Positions 46,554 through 60,059 of a DNA stretch of 64,000 nucleotides are shown one piece after another. Position 1 is the stretch's first letter; each line of letters starts with the position of its first letter. The translations under genes were made by a program, and so were the position numbers. Source of the stretch: Rhynchosporium graminicola (taxonomy: Eukaryota; Ascomycota; Leotiomycetes; Helotiales; Ploettnerulaceae); contig FJUW01000053.1 of assembly GCA_900074885.1 (NCBI GenBank), forward strand, positions 132,250 to 196,249, read 5' to 3'. The notes under the pieces are model-generated. The model was not told the DNA's origin. It saw nothing but the letters and a program-made list of their open reading frames with translations, and ran no database searches.

Positions 46554-46889
46554 CTTAGGCCTTGCTATCTTCCCATCTACTTCATCTAATTAAAGAACCT
46601 TTGGGAGTGGATAAGTTCTCGCCTATTCACGTCAGCAAGGACGTTCCCGCGGTATCAGATTTCGCAAGATTACAATTTTCTTAGCAGGTAGCTACTAATC
46701 GGGGCTGCTATAGGCACAGTATCTCCCGCCTCGTAGGATCATTATCGCGATTTTGACTCTTGGCTCCATACTTAAACGATATATGTTTATAAGTAAGGTA
46801 TCTTCTTTCGTCCTCACTCTTCTCGACTTTCGTTTCGCCGCTTTGCGTAAGTCTAAAGACATCAGACATATAGAGAAGGGCTAGGTAAT
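46554..46889. other. Unassigned normal-composition DNA
   Basis: No gene supported. It separates the effector island from gypsy I and may include the 3' untranslated region or LTR of I. Confidence 0.4.
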
Positions 46890-47606
46890 AGTATCTATTT
46901 TTCCTCTTACTTATTAAGTACTGTAGTAGTAGTAAGAGCTACTTCTAGTTCTTACATTAGTTGTACGTACTTGGTTTATTTTATAAGTTATTTCTTTTTC
47001 GTTTAGCTTCCTTATTTAAAATAACTTTTCTACTAGGATTTCCTTAACTTCGAATTTATCTTTATCCGCTATTAGTAATAGTAGTAGCTTTATATTAGCT
47101 TAGACTTAGCTTAGTAAGGGGTCGATAGTAGCTAAGCGTAGTAATCATATATAGAAAACGTTATATATTCTTAGTAGCGTATCTAGGCGATAGCTATACG
47201 ATCCGACCGCTTCGAGTACTATGTACTTCGCTTACTTCACATGAAGTTTCTTTACTAGTCGATTTATTCGAATATTTCGTAAACTTAACTAGACTTTATC
47301 TCCGACTTTGAACTCCGGGGCTTATTAGTAATAGCAGTTAGTAACTTCTTCTTAGACTTATTATACTACTACTATTAATATCTACGGCTACTCTCTTACG
47401 TCTTATAGCTTCTTTAAGATCGTATCTGCCTTTTAGATAAGTGAATAGTTAGTAGTAGTATTTATTTCGTCTTCGATATCTAAATCGACGTATTATATAT
47501 AATAACTATAAGTTAGAAAGAAGGAGCTTACCCTTATTAACGTAGCGTCTCGATCGTTAATTACTACTTCTGCTAATAGTAGTACATTGAACTAATTATC
47601 TTATAT
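46890..47606 (-). pseudogene. I: integrase C-terminal part of another gypsy element
   Basis: Minus-strand frame with NVLLLAEVVINDRDAT (ending at the G2 insertion), then VSSFFLTYSYY, a basic linker, EFKVGDKV and LSLRNI, AKYIVLEAVGSYSYRLDTL and VFYIILLRLA. These are the core end and GPY/F-like C-terminus of a Ty3/gypsy integrase. A possible chromodomain start (FEVKEILVEKLF) follows near 47050. It differs in sequence from G and H. G2 cuts the frame at 47606; on the far side, AFI at 53344-53350 fits in frame. No LTR was identified. Confidence 0.65.
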
Positions 47607-47611
47607 AAAGG

Positions 47612-50600
47612 TGTGACGCTTGCTCTAGAAAGGTCTTAAAACTACCTGAGTAATAAGACCTCATATTACTATGAATATAAAGTAGTAAGAATCACTTAAG
47701 AATCTATAACTAAGGAGTAAAGAAGTAGAGAGAGAATAGAAGTATATATATAAAAAGGGGCCTCTAAACTCTACTCGTGTAATCTCGCTTAGCAGTAAGT
47801 GTTTCTACTAATAAGGAGAGACCTCTAAACCTGACTAGTCGTTATATTACCCCCCCCTCTGAAAAAAGCTCGCCCTTAAGCGTTAGTCTATCTCCTTATT
47901 ACTATTAAGGTAGTCGTAATTATTAATTCTATTATAGAAAGCTTTTAGCTAATTAGGTAGTCTAGCAGGAGGTCTAGCTTACGTTAAGTTATTAAAGTGG
48001 AATTATTATAGCTTAGCGGGAGCGTATTTAACGTCTATAGCGTCGTACTATATAAGATCGACGTCTTGATTTAACTAGGAAACTCGGTATAAGAGGCTAT
48101 TACGCTACTTACAGCACGGAAGTATATCTTCGATCTCCTATTTATTATCACTAGTAATATTAATAAGTAGTAGCGGTAGTAAGGTTTATCCTAGTAAGGG
48201 GTCGTTTGGATACTTCCGTAGCTTAGTAGCAGGGAATACGTTATATACTTTTATACTAGTAGGGAGCTCTAGATAATAAGAGCTTCCGACTTTTTTAATT
48301 ATATAGAAGGGTCTATTAGTTAAGAAGTCGAGTTTTTTACTAGGTCGAGTACTCGTAAAGTAGCGTATATCTAGCTAGATAAGGTCGTCTATAGTGAAGT
48401 CGACTTTATAGCGTAAGCAATTATAGGATTAGGATATCTTAGCTTAAGTATATTAGAGGCTTAATTAAGTAGTAGTCTAAGCGTCGCGCAGACGATTAGC
48501 GTAATCTAGAGCTTACTAAGTATTTAACTTATTAGCAGGTATAGTAGAGTTAAGTAGGTCTTTCTAATTCTAATTAACGCGGGGTATATATCTATAAATA
48601 ACTTCAAAAGGTAAGAGATCTCTAAGGGATTCGTAAGGGAGAGTTATCTAAGCGTAGTCTATAATAGGTAAGAATTCCGACTAGTTATCTTAATAGTAAG
48701 AGATAAAAAGTCGTAATCTACGTTAGAGATATTAATTATAGATCTCTATTTAGCTATCTATTTACAGGTAGTCTGCTGCAGAAAGCTATCTTTTAGTGCT
48801 AAGAATCGTAATAACTATAGTCTAAAAACAGGAAACGAATTAAAGCTCTCTATCAGAGGTAATTATTAATAGAGCTCCGAAATAGCAGTATACGTAGTAT
48901 AAGTAAAGCTTTATAAGGTCGCGCGTATCGGAGGTCTTTCGGTATAGAATACTAATTACTTATTTACTAAAACGGTCGATAAATACGAGAATGTTATTAT
49001 AGCTATATTTATTATAGTTAAAGCTATAGTAGTTAACTATAATATACTTCTATAGACGCGATAGTACAGGCAGAAGTTAGAGGAGGCCCGGTTTCTTATT
49101 ACGCGGCACTTGAATTCGTCAGCAAGTATAATAGTTATAGTAATACTAGTTAATAGTTAAAGCGATTCCGTACTACTAGTATTATAATACTAGTAGTTAT
49201 AAGGTCTTCTTTGCACTTAGATAAGTAGTCTCTAATTAGTTATATACTTCGCGTATAAGTAGCATATGAAGGTATAAAACGTTAAGTATAATTAGTCTTC
49301 TTTTATAGAGTAGAAGATCTTTTTCTATAGTCAGTTTTCTAGGAGTAGCAGAGAGAGCTTATTTCCGTAGTACTTAGAGTAATAGCGTAGTACGATTAGC
49401 GTTAAGTACTTACTATACTATAGAAAAGACTAGCGATAGGTCAGCGACTTCTAAGGCGTTAATAAGCTTAAAGTTATCTATAGAGTCAGAGCTATTCCGG
49501 AGGTTACTTATAAATAGTACTAGATCGATTTAGTCTTCGTATAGTAGCTACTATAAACGCTAAGTTCTTTTAGCGTTATTCTAGTTATCTAATTTATCTG
49601 TTCTACGAGAGAGAGTATTAGCGAGTAGATTATACTTCCCAGGTCGATAGGTAATTATAAAGTTATAATCTGCAAGTAATTCGGCCTATCGTGCTTATTA
49701 TACGTTCAGCTATTTAGAGGTTATAAAGTACCTAAGAGATTTATAATTAGTAATAATACAGATCTGATACAGTACGCCTATAAGCTCAGATCTCCAGTTA
49801 CCGAAAGATCGTATAATTACGAGTATTTCCTTATTATAGATAGCGTAATTAAGCTCGGCAGGTAATATAGTCTTAGAGAAATAAGCTACTAGGAACTAGT
49901 CTTCGTCGTGCTATTACGATAGCACACCTGCTATTACTCTATCACTAGCGTCTATTTCGATCATATAAGGTAGATATTACTAATAGTAGTAGAGGAGTAG
50001 TACCGAAGTGAGAGCGTGCTTTAGGTAATTAAAGGTATCTTTATACTCCCTAGCGAACTGAAAGGATATATTATTTTTAGTAAGTTATATAAGAGGTTTT
50101 GCGATAATTCTATAGTCCTTAATAAATCGTCAGTAGAAGTTATAAAAGCCTAAGAACGATTATACGCCTTTAATTATTATCAAGTAATTCTAAGATTATA
50201 TAATATCAACTTTCTTAAGGTCTACCTTAATCCTAGAAGTAGAGATAATAAATCTAAGGTATTTAGTACAAGTAATATTGAATTTATACTTCTTAAGGTT
50301 AGCTTATAATCTAGCGTCTTATAATCGTTATAGCACCTTATATACGTATAATTAGTACTATAGTAACTCGTCAGAATAGATCAGAATATTATCTAGATAT
50401 ACTATATAGAAGTTATCTAAGTAATCGAATAAGATATTATTCATATATCGCTAGTATATCGCAGGGCTATTAGTCAGACCGAAAGAGAGTACCTTACACT
50501 TATATATACTATAACAGGTCCGGAAGGTCATATACTCTTCAGAGGCTAGATCTATTCGAATTCGGTAGAACGCTTAGCAAATATCTAGTTTAGTGAATAT

Positions 50601-53338
50601 CTTAGTAGTAGAGATTCTAGCTAGCGTTTTATCGATTAATAGTAGTAGATATTAATCTTTCCTCGTAAGGTTATTAAGTGCGCGAAAGTCGATATAGAAT
50701 CTTAGACTTCTATTAGCTTTCTTAACGAAAAGAATAGGTATAGCGTATAGTACTTAAGAAGGTTTAATAAAACCTTTAGCTAAGTTATTAGTAATATACA
50801 CCTTAATAACTTTAAGTTCTTTAGCTAATATCTTATATAAGAGGGAGTATTTAAGGTTCTTCTTAGCCCCTTCCTTAAGCTCAATTCGGTAATCGCATGA
50901 GTAATAAGGAGGGAGAATATTACTAGCTTCCTTAGAAAAAACGTATACCTACTAGCTATACTCGTAAGGGATCTATAGTTCTGAATCTAATTCGCTTAAG
51001 CTAATAGTAAATTACTAAGCGGTTTTGCGACGTTCCGTAAGGTTAATAGTTAAAGATATAATAATAGTATTATATTATTGAACTACGATTCGGTCGTTAA
51101 GAAGCTTATCTATCTCGTGAAGGGTAATAGAGAAGATCTTATTATTAGAAGACTTCTAGCGTTTATATAAGAGATAGAAAGCTAAGCTGCTAATCGTATA
51201 AATCTTTAGCGTAAGAAGCTCTAGAAGAGGTCTGAGCACACGAGGTGATCTTTATCGCTTCCGAAATATTATAATAGCTATTTTTATACTTTAAGTAACT
51301 TCTATTAAGTCGCGAGACGGTGTTCCGAGTAACTATTAGTCTATAGTATAAATTATACGGGCGTAGTCTTATACGTAAGTCTTTAATATAGAGACTTCTA
51401 ATTAGAGTTAAAGTAGAGATTCACGCGGGATATAAGCGATAATATCGCTAAATAATAAATACTTCGGCTATATATTAGTAGCTTCTCTAGAGTATAAAGA
51501 CTTCTCTTTACTACTCTATTCTTATTCTTTAGGTAATAAACACTTAGGCTCGTCGTATCTATAATAAGTAGTATAAACGCCGAAGAAATAGTCCTAACTA
51601 ATCGGCAGTAGTAATAGAGGGTTAGTTACCTATAGAATACTCTCTAAGGGAGAGTTTTAGATATTTTTATAGCTATAAGTCTCCCTAGAAATACGCTTCC
51701 GAGCTAGTAATAGTCATTTAATAATAGAGATAAAGTTAATAATAGCTCGAATATTAATAGGAGAGTTAGCTACGCTTCGCTATTCCTCGTACGCTTCCTA
51801 GAACTAATTAAGGCGTTCGTTTCGTTCGTTAGCGTTATATTAGTAGCGCTAATAAGTATAGTATTTATATAAGTCCTTAATCTCGATCGGAGAGCTATAA
51901 ATATTATTAGGAGGAGTATATAATAGCTAAATAATCTATCGTTTAGAGGTATCTAAGAGTACTTGATATTCCGAAAGCCAGGTCCTTCCGAGTATAATAC
52001 TATAGTTTCCGAGAGTAGTAATAAGAAAGGGGGTAAATATCTAAACATAACGATCTACTATTAAATTAAGTATCGTATAGTGACTAATAGTACTACTATT
52101 AACGCTATTAAAGCCTTTAATAGGAATTGCGTTTAGCAGAGGGTAAATTGAAGGTTTTAAGAAGAAGGAAAGGGATTTAAGAAAAGAATAATTAATAAAA
52201 TAGTATCTATTAGCTCCAGAATCGAGAAGTGCGAGTAGCTTATACGAGAGTCTATTCTTAGTAAGAGTAGCACGTATAATAAACAATTAACTACTAAGAA
52301 GCTTCGTAAGGTCAAGATATCGCATATCTCGTATACTACTTAAGAAGGAGTCTTTCCCTAGGCGTAGTCTTTTACTAGTAGTTTAATATACTCCTAAGTG
52401 TTATCGTACGTTTCTTTATCGTTATTATCTTCTAGCTTACTATTAATATTATTATTAGTATTAATTATATTAATTCGATACGGAGTATTAGGTCGAGCTA
52501 ACGATAAGCGTAAGTATAAGGTAAGCGTAAAGTAACGAGGAGTATTCGCCGGCGATTATGCACGAGGCGTATCGTTTCATATAAAGTATAGTACTTATTT
52601 ACTAATCGCACTAGTATTCTCGGGCGTAAGAAGACTAATTTACAGATAAGAAGAAGAGTTAGTACTACAGCGCTAAGAGGAGGTATTTATAGAGCGTTCC
52701 CGAGTCGCGCTAGCTTTAGCTAAAGACTCGGAATAGTAAGTCTTTTTAATAAATTAACCTTAGTCTTCAGCTTATATAGCCTTAACGTATTCTTCTAGTG
52801 TCCTTAATATTCAGTACTATTAGAAGAGCTATTTCCGTAGCCGTATAAGTAGCTTCTCCTATAAGTCTATTTTCAGAGTCGATTAATCGTTTACTCTAGC
52901 TTTACGAGCTAGCGTACGAAACTCGTAGTAGAATATCCAGAAGGTCTGCTTATAATCTATCTTTNCTATTCTTCAAGTTTATACTTAGTATAGGCCTTCT
53001 CCGTATAGCGTAGTCTCCTGCGTTTAGTAGCTCTAGGTATAGAGGTATAATATAAGTAGATATTTACTATCTTCCTAGATATAAGTAAAAGAGTTATAGA
53101 TAATATAACGCTTACTCTAGAAAGGTCTCAAAACTACCTGAGTAATAAGACCTTATATTACTATGAATATGAAGTAGTAAGAATCACTTAAGAATCTATA
53201 ACTAAGGAGTAAAGAAGTAGAGAGAGAATAGAAGTATATATATGAAAAGGGGCCCCTAAACTCTACTCGTATAATCTCGCTTAGTAGTAAGTGTTTCTAC
53301 TAATAGGGAGAGACCTCCAAACCTGACCAGTCGTCACA
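47612..53338 (-). mobile_element. G2: Ty3/gypsy copy of the G1 family, minus orientation
   Basis: LTRs 47612-47846 and 53104-53338 are both 235 bp. Target duplication AAAGG is at 47607-47611 and 53339-53343. Total 5727 bp, 823 bp shorter than G1. The loss is a single block in gag (corresponding to G1 about 18440-19285), and an N lies at the join (52965). Otherwise collinear with G1. Confidence 0.93.
48170..52960 (-). pseudogene. G2 gag-pol remnant
   Basis: Minus-strand domains mirror G1: part of gag (about 52300-52960), retropepsin at 52041-52286 with the intact motif LLALLDSGANRYYFINYSF, RT at about 50330-51000, RNase H at about 49600-50000, integrase at about 48500-49250, and its C-terminus near 48200-48400. 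The protease frame has escaped stops over 81 codons; the other domains have many TAA/TAG. Confidence 0.8.
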
Positions 53339-53343
53339 AAAGG

Positions 53344-54055
53344 CATATCTACCAGAAGCGATTGGGAAATTGGGCCGATATTACTCTGTTGGATTTATAA
53401 CCAGTACCTTGGTCAGTTTACCATTACCGTGGTCAGTTTTGCCTGCATTAGCATACACACCCTGTACCTTGTCAGTACATGGTCTTAGTACCTGGTTCAG
53501 TACCTTGCCCATGTACCTTGTTGTACCTGGCACCTACACCCTGTACCTTGTCAATAGCCTGTACCCTGCATACTCTATTAGAGTTACCATGAAGGTTCTC
53601 GATAGAGTTTTACTACTCTCTAGTACGTATATCGTACTTCTAGAGGTTTCTACTGACGTACTACTGACGTAGTATGATTCTATAGTATACGTGTCTTCTT
53701 CTATGGAGTTCTGTATTACGTAGTATAGAATATTCTAGAGAGCTCACATAGCTATATAAGTAGCTAGAATCTCTCCTGTAGTTAGCTCTCTTTAAGCAAA
53801 CAAAGCAAGTCAAATTGATCACCTATTATGCTGTTATTCTGACCTTCGGCCGATTTCCACCCTCAATTTTCACATACTCTGCAACATCCGAGCTCGTCTG
53901 CGCTGCCAGAAACAGGAATTATCAGTCAGCGCTTTAAGAGTATTAAGGTGGAGCCATTTCGGATCCCTATACCTGCTTCTCTTTCGGCGTCATATTGGAA
54001 AGTTCACGTAGAGATACAGCTTCTCTTTTTTTATAAGATTCATATAAGCCGATAG
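53344..54055 (+). other. Unassigned low-RIP segment with an open frame, split by a solo LTR
   Basis: After removing the solo LTR and one TACTC copy, the plus strand is open for about 70 codons (LGNWADITLQHPSSSALPET, FKSIKVEPFRIPIPASLSAS, YWKVHVEIQLLFFYKIHISR) up to a TAG near 54045. On the minus strand the first few codons fit gypsy I integrase across G2, but further codons do not look like integrase. Which strand is real is unresolved; no family is recognised. Confidence 0.3.
53387..53874. mobile_element. Solo LTR, copia-like, nearly unmutated
   Basis: 488 bp starting TGTTGGATTTATAACC and ending CAATTTTCACA, with target duplication TACTC at 53382-53386 and 53875-53879. It contains many GTACC(T/C)TG motifs in its first 200 bp and a promoter-like end (TATATAAGTAGC). 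Perfect duplications, CpA-containing sequence and balanced composition show little or no RIP. The TGTTGG start is common in fungal copia LTRs, but assignment to copia is inference. Confidence 0.75.
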
Positions 54056-54886
54056 CGACTAAGGTTTATCTGCTCAAGTAAGAGTGCTTACTACTTATAT
54101 AATTATAACGTTCCTGGTTCTGACTGGTACGCGGTGTATAGGCTCGTCGGTTAGTATCAGCTATGAAGTAAAGTAAATAAGAAGTTCGGTTCTTAATTGG
54201 AATTAAGACGTTATAAGTAGATATTAATTACTATATGAATTTGAGCACGAAGCTCCTATCTAGAGGCAGAAGTGCTAGTCTTATATAGAACCTTCGTTCC
54301 CTTATGCTAGCTATATAAGATATCTCGTAGAGCGTATAAGCCCGCAAGACCGTCTAGTAGTCTAGCATATCACGTGATCCTGGATTACCTATAGCTATAA
54401 TACTATTATTACTTTAATATAGGTAGATATATAGTACTACTCGCTAGTTTATACTATAACTATATTAGTACTTTTCTTCTAATAGAACTAACTCTTTTCT
54501 AGTACTAAAACTCGTTTAGTATATACTACTAGCTAGTACTATTAGTATTCTAGTACTAGGACGGTTTTAGTGCTAAGAACTATACTAGTTCGTAATACTA
54601 TCCCCCTTCTGTCTTAGCGTGTGCCTACGCTTAAGTACGCCTAAGGAAATATCGACAACTACTTATAGCTATCTCCTTCTTTTATTATACCCCCTGAACG
54701 TTCAACTAAATAAGTCGATTATATTATACTTAAGAGTAAAATAGAATTAAGTAGTAAAATTATAATATTATATACTAGATATAAAAAGGCGGAATATAAA
54801 GAGTATATATCGCCTCGCGATCCTAAACTAACTAGATATAGTTATTATACTTAACTGAATAAATCCTATAATATTCGTATAAGGAA

Positions 54887-56197
54887 CAGTGTGCGAAAAA
54901 ATAATCAACCTAATTGATTTTAATCGATTATAATCGATTATAATTAGATTAGATTAGATTAGCTTAAAATTTCCTTTGATTAGATTAGGTTTTTTTATAA
55001 TCATTGATTATAATCGATTAGCTTTAAATTAGAAAAGAGATATAAAAATATATATAAAGAGAATAAAAATATATATAAGTCTCTTTATATAAATAACTAA
55101 TCTATATCTATAAAAAAGATATTATTAGGGTTATTATTAACTTTCTCTAGCTCCTCTCTCTCTTCTTCTTCAAATATAAAACCCTAGCTTTTTAATAAGC
55201 TAATCTCTTCGAAAGTATCTTTAGAAAGCCTATTTCTTAGCTTATTTATTATTAAAGCTCCTAAGCTAAAGAATCTCTCGGAAGGTGCCGAAGTAGCTGG
55301 AATTTGTAGATATTTCCGTACTAATAAGGATAATATAGGGTATTTATCCTTATTAATAGCCTAATAGTCTAAAGGCTTAATCTATATATAATATTAGTAT
55401 ATTAAATAAGATAGATATATAATAACTTACCTTGAAATTCGATCTTCTTTCTTCTAAATAAAAGTCTAGTTCGTCGAACTCTTCTTCTTCTTCGTTAATA
55501 TATATATCGAGATCGTCGTTATCGATAGCTATAGGCTCTCTATTAGGCATAGGGAGCTCTATATTCTCTTGGATTTATAAGCTATTAAATTAGTATAATA
55601 TTAATTAATTAATAAGAAGATAACTTACTAATTATATTTATCCTTAAGCTTAGCGTTAATATCGCTTATAATCGGATTACTAAGTCCTAATAGACTTAGT
55701 CCCTCTAATTCTATTCTAGGGTCTAGAATTAAGCTAATATATATAGCTTTATTACTCTTAGTAATACCGGTTTTCGGGTAATACTTTCGGAGTTTAGCGA
55801 TTCCCTTATTAATAGCCGAGGTAAAAAGTTCCTATATATCTAAATTAGTATATTATATAATAATATAAAGGATTACTTACGCGATTAAGCTCGTCTCGAA
55901 TGTTTTCGAGTTTAGTATATATTTTATATACTTCGGGAACTAAGTAGTATATAGTCGGGTATTTCTCGGCCTGTAGCTTTATAGTCGCTTTAACGAATAT
56001 ATCGAATATCCGTAAGCACTTCCTAATATAGTCTAGCTCTCTGTCGCTAAGAAGTAATATAGCTCGATTCTTCTTAAACGATTTAGACTCCGAAGACGAT
56101 ATTATAGCTAATATAGCAGGCTAAATATTAAGGAAGTTTTTTAGTATATTAGCTATCGAAGACTACTTAGTCTTTTGATCCATAAAAGTATTAGTAT

Positions 56198-56253
<56 letters not shown>

Positions 56254-58245
56254 AATAATAGTAATAAATTAATAACTTACCGAGTTGCGGAAATCGAGGA
56301 TTTTCAATCTCTAAGGCCTTGATATGCCTCTTTAAAGCTCTATTATTTTCTCCTGAGTACTTAAGCCCTAATATAATAGTTCTAATCTTTTTCTATAAAG
56401 ATATATCTATTTTAATTAGTATATATCTTATTATTATAAATAATAAGGGAATTAACTTACTACTATTAAGCTCTTCGTCTCGATTATTCTCGATATTTGT
56501 AATATCTCCTCTATTATCAAGTTCGCTATAAGTGTCCTTAATTATATTCTTTAATATATCTTGAACGATAAGGTTTAGCACGTGAGCTAAGCACGTTATA
56601 TCTCCTTGAAATTTAAACCCCTTTAGATCGTAGTCTTCTTTAAAGGCTTTAAGAAGAGTATCGTTCGAGCTAGCGTTATCTCTAGTAATACTATAGATAA
56701 TTAGTTAATATAAGTAAGTTAATTATTAGTAGATTAAATACCTTATAATACTATCTTCTATTCTGTACTCTTTTAAAGCCTTAGCTAGTACTTTATATAT
56801 ATATTTACCGGAGTGAGGCTCGCTTAAGTAAGCTATAGCTATAGTATATGACTTAAGTTTAAAGTCGCTATTGATATAGTATCTATTATAATTAGTATTA
56901 TATTTATTTAAATAGATTATTAGAAAACTTATATAGTAATACCTAGATAAGCGTCTTGATTTATAGCAGTCTACGCGTCTAGCGTTAAAGAAAAATAGCC
57001 TTTCTCTTTAATATTCAGAGTAAGATTACTCTGAATTATATCTCTTCTCTCTTTATAGATACTACTTAAATAATCGTGTAATATCTTATTATATAAGAGA
57101 GGAGATTGCCTATTAAGAAGTTAATATATTAATAATAATAATTATAAGGTATAGATAGACTTACTTATTAAGATAAAGAGTTAACTCTCTAAAAGAAGTA
57201 CTTGTAATACTTCTAAACGATAGATTATTCTCGATAATAAATCGCATTAATAGAAGCTTATATTTCTTCTGATTAAAAGGCTCTTTAATAGGCGAGGCAG
57301 GCCTTTTAGTGCCTCTTAAAGAGCTAAAGCTAAAGGCTTGAGTAATAGTAGCTTGCGTACTACTACTCCCTTGACTAGAAGTCTCTTCGAAGTCGGAAGT
57401 ATCTATTAATAATTAGTATATTATCTTATATATAAAGAATATAACTTACTAGACTCTATATCTAAGTTCATTAAGAGTCTTAGAAAAGAGACCCTTTTTA
57501 AAGATAAGAGGTAAATCGTCGATATTAAACGTATAGTTAGGGTTATTTTGCGCTCGATTTATACTAGTAGCTATTTGATAACCGGTAGAGGAAGATATTA
57601 TAAATATATAGAGATATATATAAGTATATAAGCGAGTAGTAAGATAGGTATAGATATAATAGATATAGTAGTAAAAGGATCGATAAATCTAAGGAAGATA
57701 ATTCGAATTCTACGAGGGAATAGTAGTTATTATATACTAAAGCTATCTATTCTAGAAGAATCTATAGATTAGAAAGCCTCTAGAACGATTGCTAAGCGTA
57801 TTATTAATTGTTCGTTGATTTATAAGTAATAGAAGTCGATAGAATAGTCTAGAAATCGATAGAACTTTCTATTATAAATCGATTATAAATTGATTTCTAG
57901 TGCTTTCTAGTAGTAACTAAAGCTTCTTAGACTATTATATTACTAATAGTCTATTTATAAGCTAGTATTACTAATAGAATAGTAGAATTTGATTTATAAT
58001 AGAGTATTCTAAGATATTCGGCGTCGTGTTTACCCTTTTCTTCGCCTCGCGGGAGCTAAGCCTATCGAGGTAGCCTAAGCGAGATTCTAAGCCCGATTAG
58101 GTATAGACTTATATCACGTTTCCTAATTGATTATAATCAATTATAATCGATTATAATTAAATTAGATTAGATTAGGTCTCAATTCCTTTGATTAGATTTG
58201 ATTAGAAGGCAATAATCTAATCTAATCTAATCATTTCGCACACTG
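54887..58245 (-). mobile_element. hAT1: hAT transposon with 8-bp target duplication
   Basis: TIRs CAGTGTGCGAAA and its inverse TTTCGCACACTG lie at the ends; the 8-bp target duplication ATAAGGAA is at 54879-54886 and 58246-58253, perfect on both sides. Subterminal regions carry many ATTAGATT and TAATCGATTA units, as expected of hAT transposase binding repeats. Length 3359 bp. It is inserted in the 3' region of H2. Confidence 0.94.
55190..57602 (-). pseudogene. hAT1 transposase, multi-exon, RIP-damaged
   Basis: The N-terminus near 57600 (ISSSTGYQIATSINRAQNNP, FKKGLFSKTLNEL) matches hAT2 but its start ATG reads ATA. In the middle, GFKFQGDITCLAHVLNLIVQ then DILKNIIKD (56640-56540) is the hAT core motif after the catalytic region. 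At 55400-55200 the dimerisation domain is very clear: YLQIPATSAPSERFFSLGAL, LRNRLSKDTFEEI. Short AT-rich introns with GTAAGTTA-type donors interrupt it. Several stop codons remain, so it is inactive. Confidence 0.82.
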
Positions 58246-58689
58246 ATAAGGAATCGAATACTTATAGCTTCTAAATAGGAAAGTCTAGATTCCTAAATCG
58301 AAAAATTAGAGGATAAGGAAGACTCGGCTATAGCTAAGTTCTATACGCGAATTATAAAGTTAAAGAAATAGAAACTTTTCTTATACGAAAAGTAATAAAA
58401 GATAATTACTACTAGCCTGAACTCGATAGCTAAGCTCGATACTCTTAAAGCTCTAGAAAAGGAAGAAAAGGAGAAATATGAAAGAGAAAGAGCGCCTAAA
58501 GATACTAAGCTAGCGGGCGCGGAACCCTCTAGTTCCGATATCCTTATCGACTCCTTATTCGATCTAATAGTCGACCTTTCTTTTAACTCTATAGACTCGC
58601 TCTAGGTAGATCTAGGTTTTATTAATAGAAATTAGCTAGTAATACTAAATAGTAAAAGCTTAACTTAAGTTCCTATATATTTTCCGAAT

Positions 58690-60059
58690 ATAAGTAATTC
58701 TTCTATTTCACTAAGTATCTGATAATACCTTATTTATACTAATAGTCTAGTAGTTCCCCTATATCGTATTCTACGAGTAAGTTAACTAGTTTAGCGTATA
58801 TCTTCAGGGCTAGTAGTACTCCTAGTAATACTTTTTCTAATAAGGATATATAGAATATTAGGAATATCTTCTTTATTATAGCTAGTAACTAGAGTTTATA
58901 ATTTAAAAGTCTTTTAATATATTTAATTTTAAAAAGTTCAAATTTCTTATAATCTAACTTATTACTTAGTCTCTATATATTAATATTTTTTTATAGAAAG
59001 TAAACCCTATCTCCCTCCTATAGTATTAGCTCTTAATTATAATTCTTATTATAGTAATATATATTCTTCTTTATTATAAACTAGAGTTCCTCTGCGAATT
59101 CCTTATAAAAGTCCTAGATATTCCGGACTAAGATATAAGCTATATTATTATTTTTAACTATTAAGTTAGGTTCTCTATAAGCGATATATTCGTAACTATA
59201 ATTCGCGAAGAATAATATAACTTTTATTATTTCTATAGTCGAGCTATTATATATAAACTCTACTAGTAGTAATAGTTCTACTTAATTATTTTATTAATAG
59301 TTAATATAGTAGTATAAGTATATTTTAATTACTTAGTTTATTCTTTTATTTCCTCTATTAGTCTAAGGATAGAAAGCTCTTAATAGTTTTCGTTTAGTCC
59401 CTGAGAACCTTATTAAAGTATTCTAGAACTTTAATATAAATAACTTATCTCGTTCTAGTATGATTTCTTCGGGTGCTCTATACTTAGAGACTACCTCCTT
59501 AAGGTATACTTATACTAAATATTCAGCTATAAGAGTAGATAAGACTAGTACTAAGATTATATACTTAGTAAGTCTTTCTATAATAATAAGTATTATATTA
59601 TAGCTAACTCCTATAACTAGGTCTATCGATAGTAGTAATAGCCCTATGAAGTCCTATAATATCGATTTCTAAGATATTAGCAGTATTAGTATTATAATTA
59701 TCTACTTATAAGATATATATTAAGAAGACTTATTCCTAGTATAAGTATTATAGTTAGCTAGTACTTCTTTAATTACTTAGCGGAATCCTTCTAACTAGTA
59801 GTTTCTTAAAATCCTTAGATATATTCTTTATATCCCTTAGTATCTATACGCGGGAAGCTTATATTATTCTTTAATATATACTTTTACTAGGCTTAGTAGA
59901 AGCTAAATTCTCCTATTAACTTATATAATACTATTCTTAATTATATTTCTAGTAATAAGTTCCTTAGTTATATCTAGTAATAGTCTATCTTTCTTCTAAG
60001 CTTCCTTTAAGGTATCGTACTAAGATCTCTTAATTTCTTACTTAATCGTAGTAGCTTCT
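58690..60059 (-). pseudogene. H2 integrase and chromodomain remnant
   Basis: Minus-strand sequence collinear with H1 at about 32640-33600 and 34940-35130: integrase catalytic core (ELLLLSIDLVIGVSY-like, LTKYIILVLVLSTLIAEYLV), its C-terminus, then a chromodomain near 58690-58790. Stops are frequent. Since there is no C insertion here, the join EKVLL-RVLLALKIYAK is seen directly and confirms the H1 reconstruction. Confidence 0.7.

Larger units (their letters stand above)
54104..60059 (-). mobile_element. H2: H-family gypsy copy, minus, interrupted by hAT1 and truncated by H3
   Basis: The 3' LTR is 54104-54597 (about 494 bp), followed leftward-reading by a purine tract and the 3' region up to 54886. 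hAT1 then interrupts it, and H2 resumes at 58254 with chromodomain and integrase up to 60059, where the H3 LTR begins. There is no copy of element C in it, so C entered H1 after the families separated or independently. The 5' half of H2 would lie beyond H3, outside the window. Confidence 0.85.

Noticed and set aside
54900..54965. TTAGATTAGATTAG repeats as an internal telomere tract
   Set aside because: The unit is ATTAG, not TTAGGG, and it is mirrored at the other end of hAT1, so it is a subterminal transposon repeat.
56319..56531. 70-codon plus-strand frame in hAT1
   Set aside because: Antisense to the hAT transposase core; low-complexity Ile/Leu/Ser translation.
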